NCBI RefSeq assembly: GCF_034092465.1 | Contig: NZ_CP139303.1 | Location: forward strand, 1,731,923 to 1,795,922 | Reading direction: 5' to 3' | DNA from: Prochlorococcus sp. MIT 1223 | Lineage (GTDB): Bacteria; Cyanobacteriota; Cyanobacteriia; PCC-6307; Cyanobiaceae | Length of the DNA: 64,000 nt | Shown: positions 18,533-28,296 of the stretch, one piece after another | Layout: each line of letters begins with the position of its first letter | Position numbering within the stretch: position 1 is the first letter of the stretch | Notes under the pieces: generated by a model | Seen by the model: the letters and a program-made list of their open reading frames with translations, nothing else | The model's database searches: none | What the model was told of the DNA's origin: nothing | Program-made: the position numbers and the translations under genes

Positions 18533-19873
18533 ATGAGACAAGTTCCTTCGGTATGGAAGCTTTTAGCAGCTCTTCTATCCCTTGTTTTGACAGTGTTTGT
18601 TTGGCAGCAAGGGTTAAAAGAAAGCTTAGATCGTCCTTCTGTGGCACCTAAGCTTTCTCTTCGTCAGCAGGAAATGGCTTTAGTGGCTTCTTGGTCACCC
18701 TCGATACCGGAATCTATAAAACCAGTTTTAGTTGGACTTAACCCAGAAGAAAGTTTAAAGCAACTTCTTCAGCAAATTCCTTTAAAAGAGTTAAAGGATC
18801 GAGATAGATTAGTTTTAGCTGCTCTTGAAAAACAGGAGGGAAAACGTCTTGCCCTCTTGGATTTTCCTTTGAATGTCCAGGCTTTTGCTCAATTTCAAAA
18901 GGACTTACAAAATACTTCTACTTTTTCTAGCTCACTGTTTCTAAAAGAAAAGGATCCATTTCTTTTTCAAATCGCTTGTCATTCCCTTGAGAGTGATTCA
19001 GCAGTTTGCTTTGATAGAAAACTATCAAATTCAATCGCTTTAAGATTGCTAGGTATTCAGGTCTTTCCCATTTTTGCAACAGGCTTAGGGGTGGTTTTAT
19101 TGTTGCGGCAAGCTTGGATTGCTTTTAGGAACAACACCCCTGCATTGCCATACCTTTCAGAGATACCTTTGTCATTTGTTGATATGACTCTTTTAATTGC
19201 CGGAGGTTTTGTTGTCTTAGGAGAAATTATTTTACCTGCATTGATTGTCCCTTTGGTGTCCTCTCTCTCGAAGGGTTTATCTAGTCCAGTGAATGAATCT
19301 TTAAAGGTATTTATTGGTTATAGCGCAATGACAATCCCTCCTTTATTTATTTTGCGTCAGCAAATTAAAGGATTAAAGAATCTAGAGCGGCCTGTGGATG
19401 GATGGTTGCAATGGAGAGTATTCCCTCTTCTTAAAACTTTTATCCCAGCAATTAATGGATGGTTAATGGTGATGCCATTTGTTTTGTTAACAGGTTGGTT
19501 AATGAATGTTTTTGTAGGAGATCAAGGGGGTAGTAATCCATTGTTGGATCTAGTCCTGAGTAGTAAAAACTCTTTAGCATTATTCTTACTATTAATTACT
19601 ACAGTTATTTTGGCACCTGTTTTTGAAGAGCTTATCTTCAGAGGAGCGCTGTTGCCTGCATTGGCTATGAAATTTGGACGTTATTGGGGGGTTATCATAA
19701 GTGCTTTAGTCTTTGCTCTCGCGCATTTAAGTGTAGGTGAATTAGCTCCTTTATTTGTCTTGGGAATTGGATTAGGAGTATTGAGAGTGAAATCAGGCAG
19801 GCTTTTTTCGTGTGCAATCATGCATTCTCTTTGGAATGGAATTACTTTTATAAATCTTTTACTATTAAGATGA
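18533..19873 (+). CDS. CPBP-family intramembrane metalloprotease
   Basis: A 446-residue polytopic protein of the CAAX-protease/bacteriocin-processing (Abi) family. An N-terminal hydrophobic helix (about 9-26) is followed by a roughly 140-residue extramembrane domain, then several membrane helices. The catalytic pattern is intact: EELIFRG with the EExxxR motif, a later HLSVGE His, and HSLWNGITF with HxxxN. The substrate is unknown. It is followed by a stem-loop at 19881-19921 and then the ftsL-like/ftsI pair. Confidence 0.87.
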   Translation: MRQVPSVWKLLAALLSLVLTVFVWQQGLKESLDRPSVAPKLSLRQQEMALVASWSPSIPESIKPVLVGLNPEESLKQLLQQIPLKELKDRDRLVLAALEKQEGKRLALLDFPLNVQAFAQFQKDLQNTSTFSSSLFLKEKDPFLFQIACHSLESDSAVCFDRKLSNSIALRLLGIQVFPIFATGLGVVLLLRQAWIAFRNNTPALPYLSEIPLSFVDMTLLIAGGFVVLGEIILPALIVPLVSSLSKGLSSPVNESLKVFIGYSAMTIPPLFILRQQIKGLKNLERPVDGWLQWRVFPLLKTFIPAINGWLMVMPFVLLTGWLMNVFVGDQGGSNPLLDLVLSSKNSLALFLLLITTVILAPVFEELIFRGALLPALAMKFGRYWGVIISALVFALAHLSVGELAPLFVLGIGLGVLRVKSGRLFSCAIMHSLWNGITFINLLLLR

Positions 19874-19880
19874 AGATTAT

Positions 19881-19921
19881 ATTGCAAGATTGTAGAGAAT
19901 TCTTGTCTATAGTCTTGCAAT
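19881..19921 (+). terminator. Stem-loop after the CPBP protease
   Basis: ATTGCAAGA (19881-19889) pairs with TCTTGCAAT (19913-19921), and TGTAGA within the loop can pair with TCTATA to lengthen the stem. It begins 8 bases after the protease stop codon and 43 bases before the next start. There is no strong T-run, so it may be a weak terminator or processing site. Confidence 0.4.
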
Positions 19922-19964
19922 GATTTACAGGTGATGTTTCACTAAATATGTTTGCAAGTATTGG

Positions 19965-20441
19965 GTGCCAATTGCTAATCAACCTTATAAGATAAATATA
20001 GAAACAAAAGGGACAAAACTGATTTCAGGCCTTGTGGCTTCTAAATTATTCAAAAGGTCTTTATCTTCGAAGAAGCTTTCTCGTGACTTCCCTGTGCTTG
20101 CAGGACTTCACCGAATAACAGATGGAGCTCTAATAGGCTTTGCGTTTATTGTTGTTGTGATGTCTATTGTTTCTTTACATACACAACATCTTTGGACTCT
20201 CTCTTTTTCTAGATTAGAAGCTTCTAGAAGTTTAATACACAAACTTAAGGAATCTATTTCAGTACTTGAAAGTCATTTCCTCTCTTCTTCTAACTTATCA
20301 ACTACTTTGATTGAAACTAAAACTTCAAATTTGGAGTATTTGGATAAGCCTGATATGAGTAGGCGTCTGCAAACTAATAACTCAAAAAAAAGGAGTTATA
20401 TAAGAAGAATTACTTCTTTCCCTTTAAGTAATGGCTATTAA
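19965..20441 (+). CDS. FtsL-like small bitopic membrane protein upstream of ftsI
   Basis: 158 residues from a GTG start. A basic cytoplasmic N-terminus of about 55 residues is followed by one membrane helix (GALIGFAFIVVVMSIVSL, about 61-78) and then a helical, heptad-like segment (FSRLEASRSLIHKLKESISVL), with a polar tail. This topology, together with its position 29 bp before ftsI, is exactly that of FtsL in many bacteria. The sequence itself is too diverged for me to assign the family, so FtsL-like is inference from topology and synteny. Confidence 0.55.
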   Translation: MPIANQPYKINIETKGTKLISGLVASKLFKRSLSSKKLSRDFPVLAGLHRITDGALIGFAFIVVVMSIVSLHTQHLWTLSFSRLEASRSLIHKLKESISVLESHFLSSSNLSTTLIETKTSNLEYLDKPDMSRRLQTNNSKKRSYIRRITSFPLSNGY

Positions 20442-20470
20442 CATTCCAAGTATATCTCAAGGGGGAACGA

Positions 20471-22222
20471 ATGCATAAGAGAAAAATTCTACGTGCAATT
20501 CCTTTAAATCCAGTTCCTGCAATTAGGCTTAAGTTTGTTTTTGCGATCCTTTGCTTAGGTCTTTCTGGTCTAATGGGACGTATTGCATGGTTGCAAATTC
20601 TTCAGGCTCCTGATTTAGAAGCGCGTGCGCGTTCTTTTCAAACAGAAAAAAAATCTCCCTTAGGGACAAGGAGAGTTTTGATTGATAGAAGGGGGCGATT
20701 ATTAGCACTTGATGAAGAGAAATTTACACTTTGGGCTCATCCTAAATATTTTCACTTTCTTGGAGATCCCTCTGATAAAAGAAGGACACCTAAGGAAGTA
20801 GCTCAAAGACTTTCAGGATTAATAAATGTTTCTCACGAAGACCTTATTTCTTTAATGGAAGGGAAGTCCTCTGGAGTCAGGGTTAAAGAAGGATTGTCTC
20901 CAGAAATTGCAAGACTTGTTGAACGTCTACAAATAAGTGGAGTAGATTTGGAAAGGTATCTTCAAAGGGTTTATCCTCAGGGAGACGCATTTGCAAATGT
21001 GATTGGGTTTTTGGATAGAGACCGAATCCCTCAAGCAGGATTAGAGCAGAGTCTTAATAAGCAATTTTTGCGTAAAGAGAAAGTTCAAACCTTGAGACGT
21101 GGTGGAGATGGCACTCCTTTACCTGATAAATTGGAACCTGGGATTTTTGATGATGACGACCGTGACTTGCAATTGACTATAGATACACGTCTTCAAATGG
21201 TTGCTTTAAGAGAATTAAATAATCAGGTTGAGAAATGGGATGCCGAAAAAGGTGTGGCAATCGTTATGGATGCCAATAATGGAGAAATATTGACTTTAGC
21301 ATCGACTCCATCCTATGACCCTAATAAATATTGGAAATATTCACCTAAACTATTTCGAGAATGGTCTGTGCAAGATTTATTTGAACCAGGATCTGTTTTT
21401 AAACCTATTAATCTTGCGGTTGCTCTAGAAGAAGGTGTGATAAAACCTGATGGCACTGTTTACGATTCAGGAGTTGTACATGTTGGAGGATGGCCTTTGA
21501 AAAATTGGAATCATAAAGCAAATGGATTAATCGATTACGCAAAAGTGCTTCAAGTTTCAAGTAATGTTGGTATGGTAAATATTATGAAGGAATTAGATTC
21601 AACTTCATATTGGGAATGGCTACATAGACTAGGTATTAATAAGACTCCAGTCACTGATCTGCCAGGCGCAATTGGAGGACAACTGCGGGGGAAAGATATA
21701 TTTATTGAGCAACCAATTCACAAAGCAGTTGCTTCGTTTGGACAGGGCTTTTCTATTACGCCATTAAAATTAGTACAGTTACATGCTTTAATCGCGAATG
21801 GAGGCAAGCTTGTAACTCCTCATATCACAAAGGGCTTTGTAGAAGTAGAAGGTTCAGAGAACATAGAGAAAGAATTTGTTGAAAGCAACCAATTCTTTAG
21901 CCCTGAAGTGACACAAACTGTTCTCTCTTGGATGGAGTCTGTTGTTGAACGTGGAAGCGGTAAAGGCGTTCAAACAGAGAGCTATCGAATAGGAGGAAAG
22001 ACTGGTACAGCCGATAAGTCTGAGAATGGGAAAGGATATACATCAAAAATATGCAGTTTTGTCGCTATCTTGCCAGTCGAAAAACCAAAATACGTAGTCT
22101 TAGTTGCTGTTGATGAGCCGAAAAAGCCTTATGCTTATGGATCAACTGTAGCGGTACCGGTTGCAAAAAAAATTATAGAGAGCTTGCTGGTTTTAGAAAA
22201 AATACCTCCATCTCAGAATTAG
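20471..22222 (+). CDS. ftsI: Septal peptidoglycan transpeptidase (class B PBP)
   Basis: Cross-links septal peptidoglycan during division. 583 residues with an N-terminal membrane anchor (FVFAILCLGLSGLMG, about 23-37), a pedestal domain starting RRVLIDRRGRLLA, and the transpeptidase domain with all three motifs: SVFK (nucleophile Ser), SSN, and KTGT. There is no C-terminal PASTA domain. It is downstream of the FtsL-like gene, as in a division cluster. A GGGGGA-like site (aagggggaacg) precedes the ATG at 20471. Confidence 0.93.
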   Translation: MHKRKILRAIPLNPVPAIRLKFVFAILCLGLSGLMGRIAWLQILQAPDLEARARSFQTEKKSPLGTRRVLIDRRGRLLALDEEKFTLWAHPKYFHFLGDPSDKRRTPKEVAQRLSGLINVSHEDLISLMEGKSSGVRVKEGLSPEIARLVERLQISGVDLERYLQRVYPQGDAFANVIGFLDRDRIPQAGLEQSLNKQFLRKEKVQTLRRGGDGTPLPDKLEPGIFDDDDRDLQLTIDTRLQMVALRELNNQVEKWDAEKGVAIVMDANNGEILTLASTPSYDPNKYWKYSPKLFREWSVQDLFEPGSVFKPINLAVALEEGVIKPDGTVYDSGVVHVGGWPLKNWNHKANGLIDYAKVLQVSSNVGMVNIMKELDSTSYWEWLHRLGINKTPVTDLPGAIGGQLRGKDIFIEQPIHKAVASFGQGFSITPLKLVQLHALIANGGKLVTPHITKGFVEVEGSENIEKEFVESNQFFSPEVTQTVLSWMESVVERGSGKGVQTESYRIGGKTGTADKSENGKGYTSKICSFVAILPVEKPKYVVLVAVDEPKKPYAYGSTVAVPVAKKIIESLLVLEKIPPSQN

Positions 22223-22321
22223 ACTTTTTTTCTGAAAAATTAATTTAGTTTTAACCTATAGATATAAGGATGAAAACCTAAAAGAATGGAGCTAGGTTAC
22301 GCATAATTGGATATATATGTA

Positions 22322-23326
22322 ATGGCTTCTCTTCTTGAGCAACTATCAGCAATGACAGTTGTCGTTGCTGATACTGGTGATTTAGATGCGATTAAAAATT
22401 TCAAACCAAGGGATGCGACTACCAATCCATCGTTGATTTTAGCTGCAGCTCAAATACCTTCATACCAATATTTAATTGATAAGGCTCTTTGTTCCTCAAG
22501 AAATAAATTGGGACAAAATGGCTCTCCTAATGAAGTAATTCTTGAAGCAATAGATGAAGTATGTGTTTACTTTGGAAAAGAGATTTTAAATATTATCCCA
22601 GGACGAGTCTCTACAGAGGTTGATGCTCGATTGAGCTTTGACACTACTGCAACTATAGAAAAAGCTAGAAAGATTATCAATTTATATAAAGAACTTGGCA
22701 TCTCTAAAGATAGGATTTTGATAAAGATTGCATCTACATGGGAAGGGATTAAGGCAGCAGAAGTCCTAGAAAGAGAAGGGATTCATTGTAATTTAACACT
22801 GTTATTTAATTTTTATCAGGCTGTTGCTTGTGCTGAAGCAGGAGTCACTCTTATTTCTCCTTTCGTGGGACGTATTCTTGATTGGTATAAGAATGCAACT
22901 GGTAAAGATTTCTATTCAGGAGAAGATGACCCTGGAGTTATTTCTGTAACTAAAATATTTAACTATTTCAAGTCAAAGGGTTATAAAACAGAGGTAATGG
23001 GAGCTAGTTTTAGAAATATAGATGAAATTAAGGAATTAGCTGGCTGCGATTTATTAACCATTTCTCCAAAGCTTTTAGATGAATTGAAAATGAATGAATC
23101 ATTATTGGTAAAGAAACTTGATGGTTTAAATCCATCTTGTTCAGATGATGAAATTAACCTTGATAAAGCTAGCTTTGAATTACTTATGGCAGGCGATCGA
23201 ATGGCAACTGAAAAGCTAGATGAGGGAATAAAGGGATTTAGCAAGGCGATAGAATCCTTGGAGTTACAATTACATGAACGTCTTAATGTAATTGAGTCTG
23301 AAAAGAATGCTAATCTTGTTAGATGA
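22322..23326 (+). CDS. tal: Transaldolase
   Basis: Transfers a dihydroxyacetone unit in the pentose phosphate pathway. The ATG at 22322 gives 334 residues, the usual length for the classical TalA/B subfamily; a TTG five codons earlier is less likely. Conserved segments are [21 protein letters not shown] and [10 protein letters not shown], whose Lys forms the Schiff base with substrate, and TLLFNFYQA. In marine cyanobacteria it supports night-time and phage-infected carbon metabolism; that is background. It converges with the flavoprotein gene at 23383. Confidence 0.95.
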   Translation: MASLLEQLSAMTVVVADTGDLDAIKNFKPRDATTNPSLILAAAQIPSYQYLIDKALCSSRNKLGQNGSPNEVILEAIDEVCVYFGKEILNIIPGRVSTEVDARLSFDTTATIEKARKIINLYKELGISKDRILIKIASTWEGIKAAEVLEREGIHCNLTLLFNFYQAVACAEAGVTLISPFVGRILDWYKNATGKDFYSGEDDPGVISVTKIFNYFKSKGYKTEVMGASFRNIDEIKELAGCDLLTISPKLLDELKMNESLLVKKLDGLNPSCSDDEINLDKASFELLMAGDRMATEKLDEGIKGFSKAIESLELQLHERLNVIESEKNANLVR

Positions 23327-23355
23327 AATTATATTTATGAAGCAAGACCTTCTTC

Positions 23356-23393
23356 TTAATTTAATATTTACTAGATTAGAAATTAATTTTTTT
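23356..23393 (+). terminator. Weak AT-rich terminator candidate after tal
   Basis: TTAATTT (23356-23362) can pair with AAATTAA (23380-23386) and is followed by seven T residues on the plus strand. The stem has no G/C pair and the T-run overlaps the stop of the convergent gene, so support is slight. Confidence 0.25.
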
Positions 23394-24516
23394 GGAGGAT
23401 TAGTCTTCTTATAACTCTTTGAGCAATATCTTCATAGCTCATTTCACCTGAAAGAATCTCAGCAATTCTTTTTGGGGCTGTAGCTCTTTTAACTCCTAAT
23501 TGATAACCAACTCTTGGAAATCTATAAAAAACCTGGGCTATTCTTTTCCCCCAAGCCATAGACTTCCCCCATTTTTTTTTAATAGCGTCACTATATGAAC
23601 TTAAATCTTTAACTTCACCCTTTAACCAATAATTAAGGTGTTTTGCAGCTTCACATCCACTCATTAAAGCGGGTCTTAACCCTTCAGCCAGAAATGGGTC
23701 AGCTAGTGAGCCTGCATCTCCTATTAGAACGACATTATCGCCGTGAAGATTGCTATGTCCATTCCATATATTTAATAATTCTTCTTTTCTGATTCCGTCT
23801 GAAGATTCAAACCCAAGAGAGGGAAGCATTTTATTTAAAATATTTTCACTTTTAAGTATTTGATTTCCACCTAAGAAAGTTCCAATCCCTAAACTTACTC
23901 CATCATTTAAAGGAAAAGCCCAAGCGAATCCATGATGAACTAGTCCAAATTCAAATTTAGCTGCAGTTTTCTTTAAGTTTCCCTGTCCTTTTAATTGAAT
24001 AGATATAGTTGAAGCACGGCGTTGTTTTTTGGGGCCAAGATTCAATAATTCAGGCCATGGAGAATATGACCCATCTGCGATTATTAATGTTTTCCCTTCT
24101 AGATGCAGGCCTTCTCCTGAAGTTACTCTCCAAATTTTCTTTTCAGTTTCAAGTTTAATTACATTGAAAGGTCTAATAATTTCTGCTCCTGCATTTGCGG
24201 CCTTGTCTCTAAGTAGCTCATCAAACTGTCCCCTTTGGACAATCCAAAAGGGTTCTGACTCAGATATGTCTGCAATTACTTGGTCAGAAAGATTCCAGGT
24301 AAATTGGACTTCTTTGATTACATTATCAACTGCTGGTTTAAGGTCAAAAGGAAACCATCTTTGTACAGATGACGCCATTCCAGCTCCACATGGGTTCGAA
24401 ATGATTTCCGGGTTTTTTTCTAATAGGGCTACTTTATAATTTTCCGAAGCTAGTTTAAAAGCTGCTGTTGAGCCAGCAGGCCCTGCTCCAATAATCAGAA
24501 CATCTTTAATTGTCAA
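23383..24516 (-). CDS. FAD-dependent oxidoreductase of the geranylgeranyl-reductase family
   Basis: 377 residues. A dinucleotide-binding [14 protein letters not shown] at about 10-23 opens the FAD domain, and [18 protein letters not shown] near 270 is the second FAD motif of the GGR/ChlP-like family. These enzymes reduce isoprenoid double bonds of chlorophyll tails or membrane lipids. The principal ChlP is normally longer, so this is probably a paralogue of unknown substrate. Its start overlaps the frr stop by 4 bp, implying co-translation with frr and pyrH upstream. Confidence 0.8.
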   Translation of the reverse strand: MTIKDVLIIGAGPAGSTAAFKLASENYKVALLEKNPEIISNPCGAGMASSVQRWFPFDLKPAVDNVIKEVQFTWNLSDQVIADISESEPFWIVQRGQFDELLRDKAANAGAEIIRPFNVIKLETEKKIWRVTSGEGLHLEGKTLIIADGSYSPWPELLNLGPKKQRRASTISIQLKGQGNLKKTAAKFEFGLVHHGFAWAFPLNDGVSLGIGTFLGGNQILKSENILNKMLPSLGFESSDGIRKEELLNIWNGHSNLHGDNVVLIGDAGSLADPFLAEGLRPALMSGCEAAKHLNYWLKGEVKDLSSYSDAIKKKWGKSMAWGKRIAQVFYRFPRVGYQLGVKRATAPKRIAEILSGEMSYEDIAQRVIRRLILQKN

Positions 24517-25061
24517 ACTTTTAGAATCTCTGATTCTTTATCGGAAAGATTTTTATCGACTTCATTTATAAACTTGTCAGTAATCTTTTGAATGTTTTCT
24601 TGCTCATCGTGGCTTTGGTCTTTCGATATCTCTCCGTCTTTTTCCGATTTCTTTATTCTTTCAATTGAATCTCTTCTTATATTTCTAAGTGCGACTTTTC
24701 CCTCCTCAGCATATTTTGAGGCAAGCTTACAAAATTCTTTACGACGTTCTTCTGTTAATGGTGGAATATTTATGCGAATTGTTTTCCCGTCATTATTCGG
24801 AGTAAAACCAAGATCACTAGTTGCGATGGCTTTCTCTATTAAAGGAAGGGATCCCATATCAAAAGGTTGAATAGCAATGGTTTGTGAATCTGGAGTCGTA
24901 ATTGTTGCTAATGATTTTAATGGGGTTTCAGCTCCGTAGTATTCGACGCTAATGCGATCTAGAAGAGAGCTATTTGCTCTTCCTGTGCGAATGGTATTGA
25001 AATTACGCTGTGCTGCTTCTACCGATTTACTCATACTTATCTGAATTTCTTGATTAGTCAT
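24513..25061 (-). CDS. frr: Ribosome recycling factor
   Basis: Splits post-termination ribosomes together with EF-G. 182 residues with the usual layout: [25 protein letters not shown] start region, the two-strand beta domain with [14 protein letters not shown], and the long C-terminal helices with [21 protein letters not shown]. Length is standard. It is 58 bp downstream of pyrH, the widely conserved bacterial pyrH-frr pair. Confidence 0.96.
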   Translation of the reverse strand: MTNQEIQISMSKSVEAAQRNFNTIRTGRANSSLLDRISVEYYGAETPLKSLATITTPDSQTIAIQPFDMGSLPLIEKAIATSDLGFTPNNDGKTIRINIPPLTEERRKEFCKLASKYAEEGKVALRNIRRDSIERIKKSEKDGEISKDQSHDEQENIQKITDKFINEVDKNLSDKESEILKV

Positions 25062-25119
25062 AGCAATTCCTTTTAAATAGTTGACTTGATTATGGTTAAT
25101 AATTTAATTGTTTTTCAAT

Positions 25120-25827
25120 CTAGTTGGAAATTCTAGAACCAATTGATGCTCCAGCTACTGCCTTTGAGATGTTGCCAGGCTGAAAAATATCAAACACTAC
25201 GATTGGTATTTTATTATCTTTACAAAGTGCTATGGCGGTACTGTCCATTACTCTTATCTCTTTGCTGAGAACTTCTTGAAAAGTAAGGTTTTCATACTTA
25301 ATTGCATCAGGAAAAAGTTTGGGATCTCGATCATAAACACCATCAACCTTTGTGGCTTTGAAAACAACTTCTGCATTAATTTCTGCTGCTCTTAATGCAG
25401 AAGTTGTGTCAGTCGTGAAGAAAGGGTTTCCGCATCCACCTCCAAACACGACTACCCTTCCTTTTTCAAGGTGCCTAATAGCTCTTCTACGAATATAAGG
25501 TTCTGCAATTTGCTGCATCTCTATTGCTGATTGGACTCTTGTTGGTACGCCAGCTCTTTCTAGTCCATCTTGAAGAGTGATTGCATTCATAACAGTTGCC
25601 AACATTCCGACATAGTCAGCAGTAGCTCGGTCCATCCCAGCGGCTGAGCCTTTAAGCCCACGGAATATGTTTCCGCCTCCGACAACAATTGCTATTTGCG
25701 TTCCAGTTGAAACAACTTTAGAAATATCTTCAGCAATTGATTGAACAATTGCTGGATCAATCCCATATGGCTGTTGACCCATCAGGGCTTCACCGCTGAG
25801 TTTTATGAGTGCTCTCGCGTAGGTCAT
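25120..25827 (-). CDS. pyrH: UMP kinase
   Basis: Phosphorylates UMP to UDP with ATP; hexameric amino-acid-kinase fold enzyme. 235 residues: [40 protein letters not shown] and [12 protein letters not shown] are all characteristic. It heads the pyrH-frr-flavoprotein run. The 299-bp region upstream (25828-26126) must hold its promoter; I could not pick a specific -35/-10 pair. Confidence 0.96.
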   Translation of the reverse strand: MTYARALIKLSGEALMGQQPYGIDPAIVQSIAEDISKVVSTGTQIAIVVGGGNIFRGLKGSAAGMDRATADYVGMLATVMNAITLQDGLERAGVPTRVQSAIEMQQIAEPYIRRRAIRHLEKGRVVVFGGGCGNPFFTTDTTSALRAAEINAEVVFKATKVDGVYDRDPKLFPDAIKYENLTFQEVLSKEIRVMDSTAIALCKDNKIPIVVFDIFQPGNISKAVAGASIGSRISN

Positions 25828-25940
25828 TATTTATTTATATCTTAATGACAGTAGCAAGAGAGTTATAGACAGCTTTATTTCTGTATTGGTTTCTAGCTAT
25901 TTGACAGGGAGTTCCTTTTGAAAACTTGATTGACTTTTCG

Positions 25941-25971
25941 AAAAACGTCGCCTTAAAGTGGTCGTTTTTTT
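25941..25971. terminator. Intrinsic terminator in the cobO-pyrH gap
   Basis: AAAAACG (25941-25947) then GCC pairs with GGT then CGTTTTTTT (ending 25971), with a two-base bulge and a loop of about seven bases. The A-run and T-run make it usable on both strands; in the minus direction it would end cobO transcripts about 156 bases after the stop. The rest of 25828-26126 shows no open frame I would support, and no tRNA. Confidence 0.55.
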
Positions 25972-26126
25972 GATAGGAAGTAAGTGCACAGAAGCTTTAG
26001 ATGCAATTTTGAGATTTATTATCAATAATAGATTCCCTGTAATGTATTAGCTAAGACTTATCTAGGTGATCTGGGCTTTTGTTTAGGATCGAAGTTCTTT
26101 TTAGAGAGTTTTTTAGAAATTCTTGT

Positions 26127-26819
26127 TTAATACTCTATTCCTTCTTGTGCTTTAACACCTTGTTCTTTAAAAGGGTGATGAAGCAAAGTCATTTCAGTTA
26201 CTAGATCTGCAGCATCAATTAAATCTTTTGTAGCCCCTCTCCCAGTTAAAACAACATGATTTAAATAGGGTCTATTCTTTATACCACTTAGTACTTCTTC
26301 AGATGAAATATAACCAAGTTTTATAGCAATATTTATCTCATCAAGAATTACTAACTTGTGTGATTTTGATTTTAAATAACTAATTGATTTTTTCCAAGAT
26401 TCTTTTACTAATTCTTTATCCCTATTTCTATCTTGTGTCTCCCAGGTAAACCCTTCTCCAAGTGAATGCCAATTTAAAGAGTCCCCAAAAACTTTTAAGG
26501 CATTAAATTCTCCAGGTATCCAGCCCCCTTTTATAAATTGGATAATAGCCACCTTGTGCCCATGGCCAAGCGTTCTTAAAGCTAGACCAAGCGCAGCAGT
26601 GGTTTTTCCTTTGCCATTTCCAGTAAAAATAATAATGAGGCCTTTTTCTTTATTTCTTATCGCAACCCTCTGCTCTTGAATCTCTTTGCGTTTTTCCATT
26701 CTTTGGCGATATTTATTCTCATCGATTCCTTCGTTTAAATAACCTCCTATTCCAATCTTAGATGAACTTTCATCAAGACTCTTAAGATTGGAGTTTTCTT
26801 GATCAACTATGGGGTTCAT
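26127..26819 (-). CDS. cobO: Corrinoid adenosyltransferase (CobO/BtuR type)
   Basis: Adds the 5'-deoxyadenosyl group of ATP to reduced corrinoids. 230 residues with a helical N-terminal extension of about 60 residues, then the P-loop TGNGKGKTTAALGLALRTLGHG and the later VILDEIN and VVLTGRGA segments of the family. The ATG is at 26819. The recombinase gene lies 32 bp upstream on the same strand, so they may share a transcript. Confidence 0.9.
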   Translation of the reverse strand: MNPIVDQENSNLKSLDESSSKIGIGGYLNEGIDENKYRQRMEKRKEIQEQRVAIRNKEKGLIIIFTGNGKGKTTAALGLALRTLGHGHKVAIIQFIKGGWIPGEFNALKVFGDSLNWHSLGEGFTWETQDRNRDKELVKESWKKSISYLKSKSHKLVILDEINIAIKLGYISSEEVLSGIKNRPYLNHVVLTGRGATKDLIDAADLVTEMTLLHHPFKEQGVKAQEGIEY

Positions 26820-26851
26820 TTTGCGAAACTTTTTAGATAAAGGAAAAATGA

Positions 26852-28042
26852 TTAACCTATATTTAAAAGTTTATTTGTTTTTGGAGAATTTAACGTTATT
26901 AGGTTCTTTCTAGATAAAGCGGTATCTACAGCTTGTTGTTGGTCTCGTCTAGTTATCCAATGATGGTAGGTTCGATTATGAATTGATACTGAGTGACCCA
27001 TCATTCTTGCTGAAACAGTGTCGGGTAATCCTATATGTACAGTTCTAATGGCCCAGGCATGCCTGAGATCATAAGGTTTTATTGGTAAATTATATCTCTT
27101 AAATTGTTCAGAAACTCTTCTTCCAACTTGCTGAAGGGTTGTTTCGTTTAGATCAATATTAATGTTTGGTAATGAATTTTTATCCTCGGCTAATTCTGAT
27201 AATCCAAAAAAATCTACCCATTCAGGATGAAATGGCCAGACTTGATGTTCGCCAGTCTTTGTGGTTGGTAATACTCTCAAAATATGATCTCCATTAATTA
27301 AAAGTGAAGAGTAATCTGAGAAAAAGACCTCATGATTTCTTAGCCCATATGTCGCCATTAGTCCATAGACTAATTTCCATTTGTGATTGGGAATTAATTC
27401 TGATATCTCTTTTATCAACTCATCATTGGGCAACTCTCTGAAATTATATTTTTTTAGACCATAACCTGAACCAAGAGCTTTCCAATTACTAGGTAAATCT
27501 AGATTCAAGTACTTTGCAAATACATTTAGCGTGGACGCACATTGCTGTCTACTTCTACTACTTTCTCTATAACTTTTTAGAGTTTGGCAAAACATATCTG
27601 AATTCAATTCTTTGCTGCCGCTGATCTCCTGAAGTCTTCTTAAATAAGGTTTATAGGCATAATCCCATGTACTTTTTTTACTTGATTGTAAAATGCTTTG
27701 ACTCTGATTGAAGAAAACTAATTTGAAATCATCAATTTTTTTGATAAGGGATTGATTCTTTATTTCTTTTCTTGATTTATTGGATTTCCAGTTTTTCCAA
27801 TTAAATTGCCCATGATGCAATTGAAGAAGCAAAAGCTCCAATAGCTTTTTAGCTTTTGAAATACCTTCTTTGTTTGCATTTAACCCAAGACTGATTCTTT
27901 GATCTTTAATTTCCTTTGGTTCATCACTTATTGGTAAAGGTCCTCTGAAATTTAGAGAACTTCCTCTCTTCTCTAAGCGAATTTTAATGCCTTTTTCAAT
28001 TAGGCCTTTGTTGATATCTTCAATCTCCTTAACAGCTTCCAT
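26852..28042 (-). CDS. Tyrosine recombinase (phage-integrase family), unknown target
   Basis: From the ATG at 28042 the product is 396 residues; GTG at 28150 would add 36 residues. A helical N-terminal region with a core-binding-like domain is followed by a C-terminal catalytic domain: first Arg in MATYGLRNHEVFF, second box YDLRHAWAIR (the usual His of HxxR is Tyr), MMGHS with the later His, and the nucleophile Tyr in HNRTYHHW. So four of the five classic residues are visible. There are no adjacent att repeats, tRNA or phage genes, and base composition is not obviously foreign. I infer a resident recombinase rather than a recent element. Confidence 0.8.
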   Translation of the reverse strand: MEAVKEIEDINKGLIEKGIKIRLEKRGSSLNFRGPLPISDEPKEIKDQRISLGLNANKEGISKAKKLLELLLLQLHHGQFNWKNWKSNKSRKEIKNQSLIKKIDDFKLVFFNQSQSILQSSKKSTWDYAYKPYLRRLQEISGSKELNSDMFCQTLKSYRESSRSRQQCASTLNVFAKYLNLDLPSNWKALGSGYGLKKYNFRELPNDELIKEISELIPNHKWKLVYGLMATYGLRNHEVFFSDYSSLLINGDHILRVLPTTKTGEHQVWPFHPEWVDFFGLSELAEDKNSLPNINIDLNETTLQQVGRRVSEQFKRYNLPIKPYDLRHAWAIRTVHIGLPDTVSARMMGHSVSIHNRTYHHWITRRDQQQAVDTALSRKNLITLNSPKTNKLLNIG

Positions 28043-28296
28043 ATATATAAGAATTAAATGTTGTCTTGATGGATTTCTCTCTCTCTTATAACAAAAACTC
28101 ATGCAAGTGCATATTTGTAAAAGAGATTTTTTTACTTGCAGGGAATTCACGATTATTTGAATTCATCGTCTCAATAAAGGTTTATTTCGCTTTGAATATA
28201 ATTTGATAGGCGCCTAAAGTACTATTTTAACAATTTTTCTCGTTGGCTAGAAGTTTTAAGGGGTTAATCTGAAGTGATTAATACCAGCCTTTTTTA

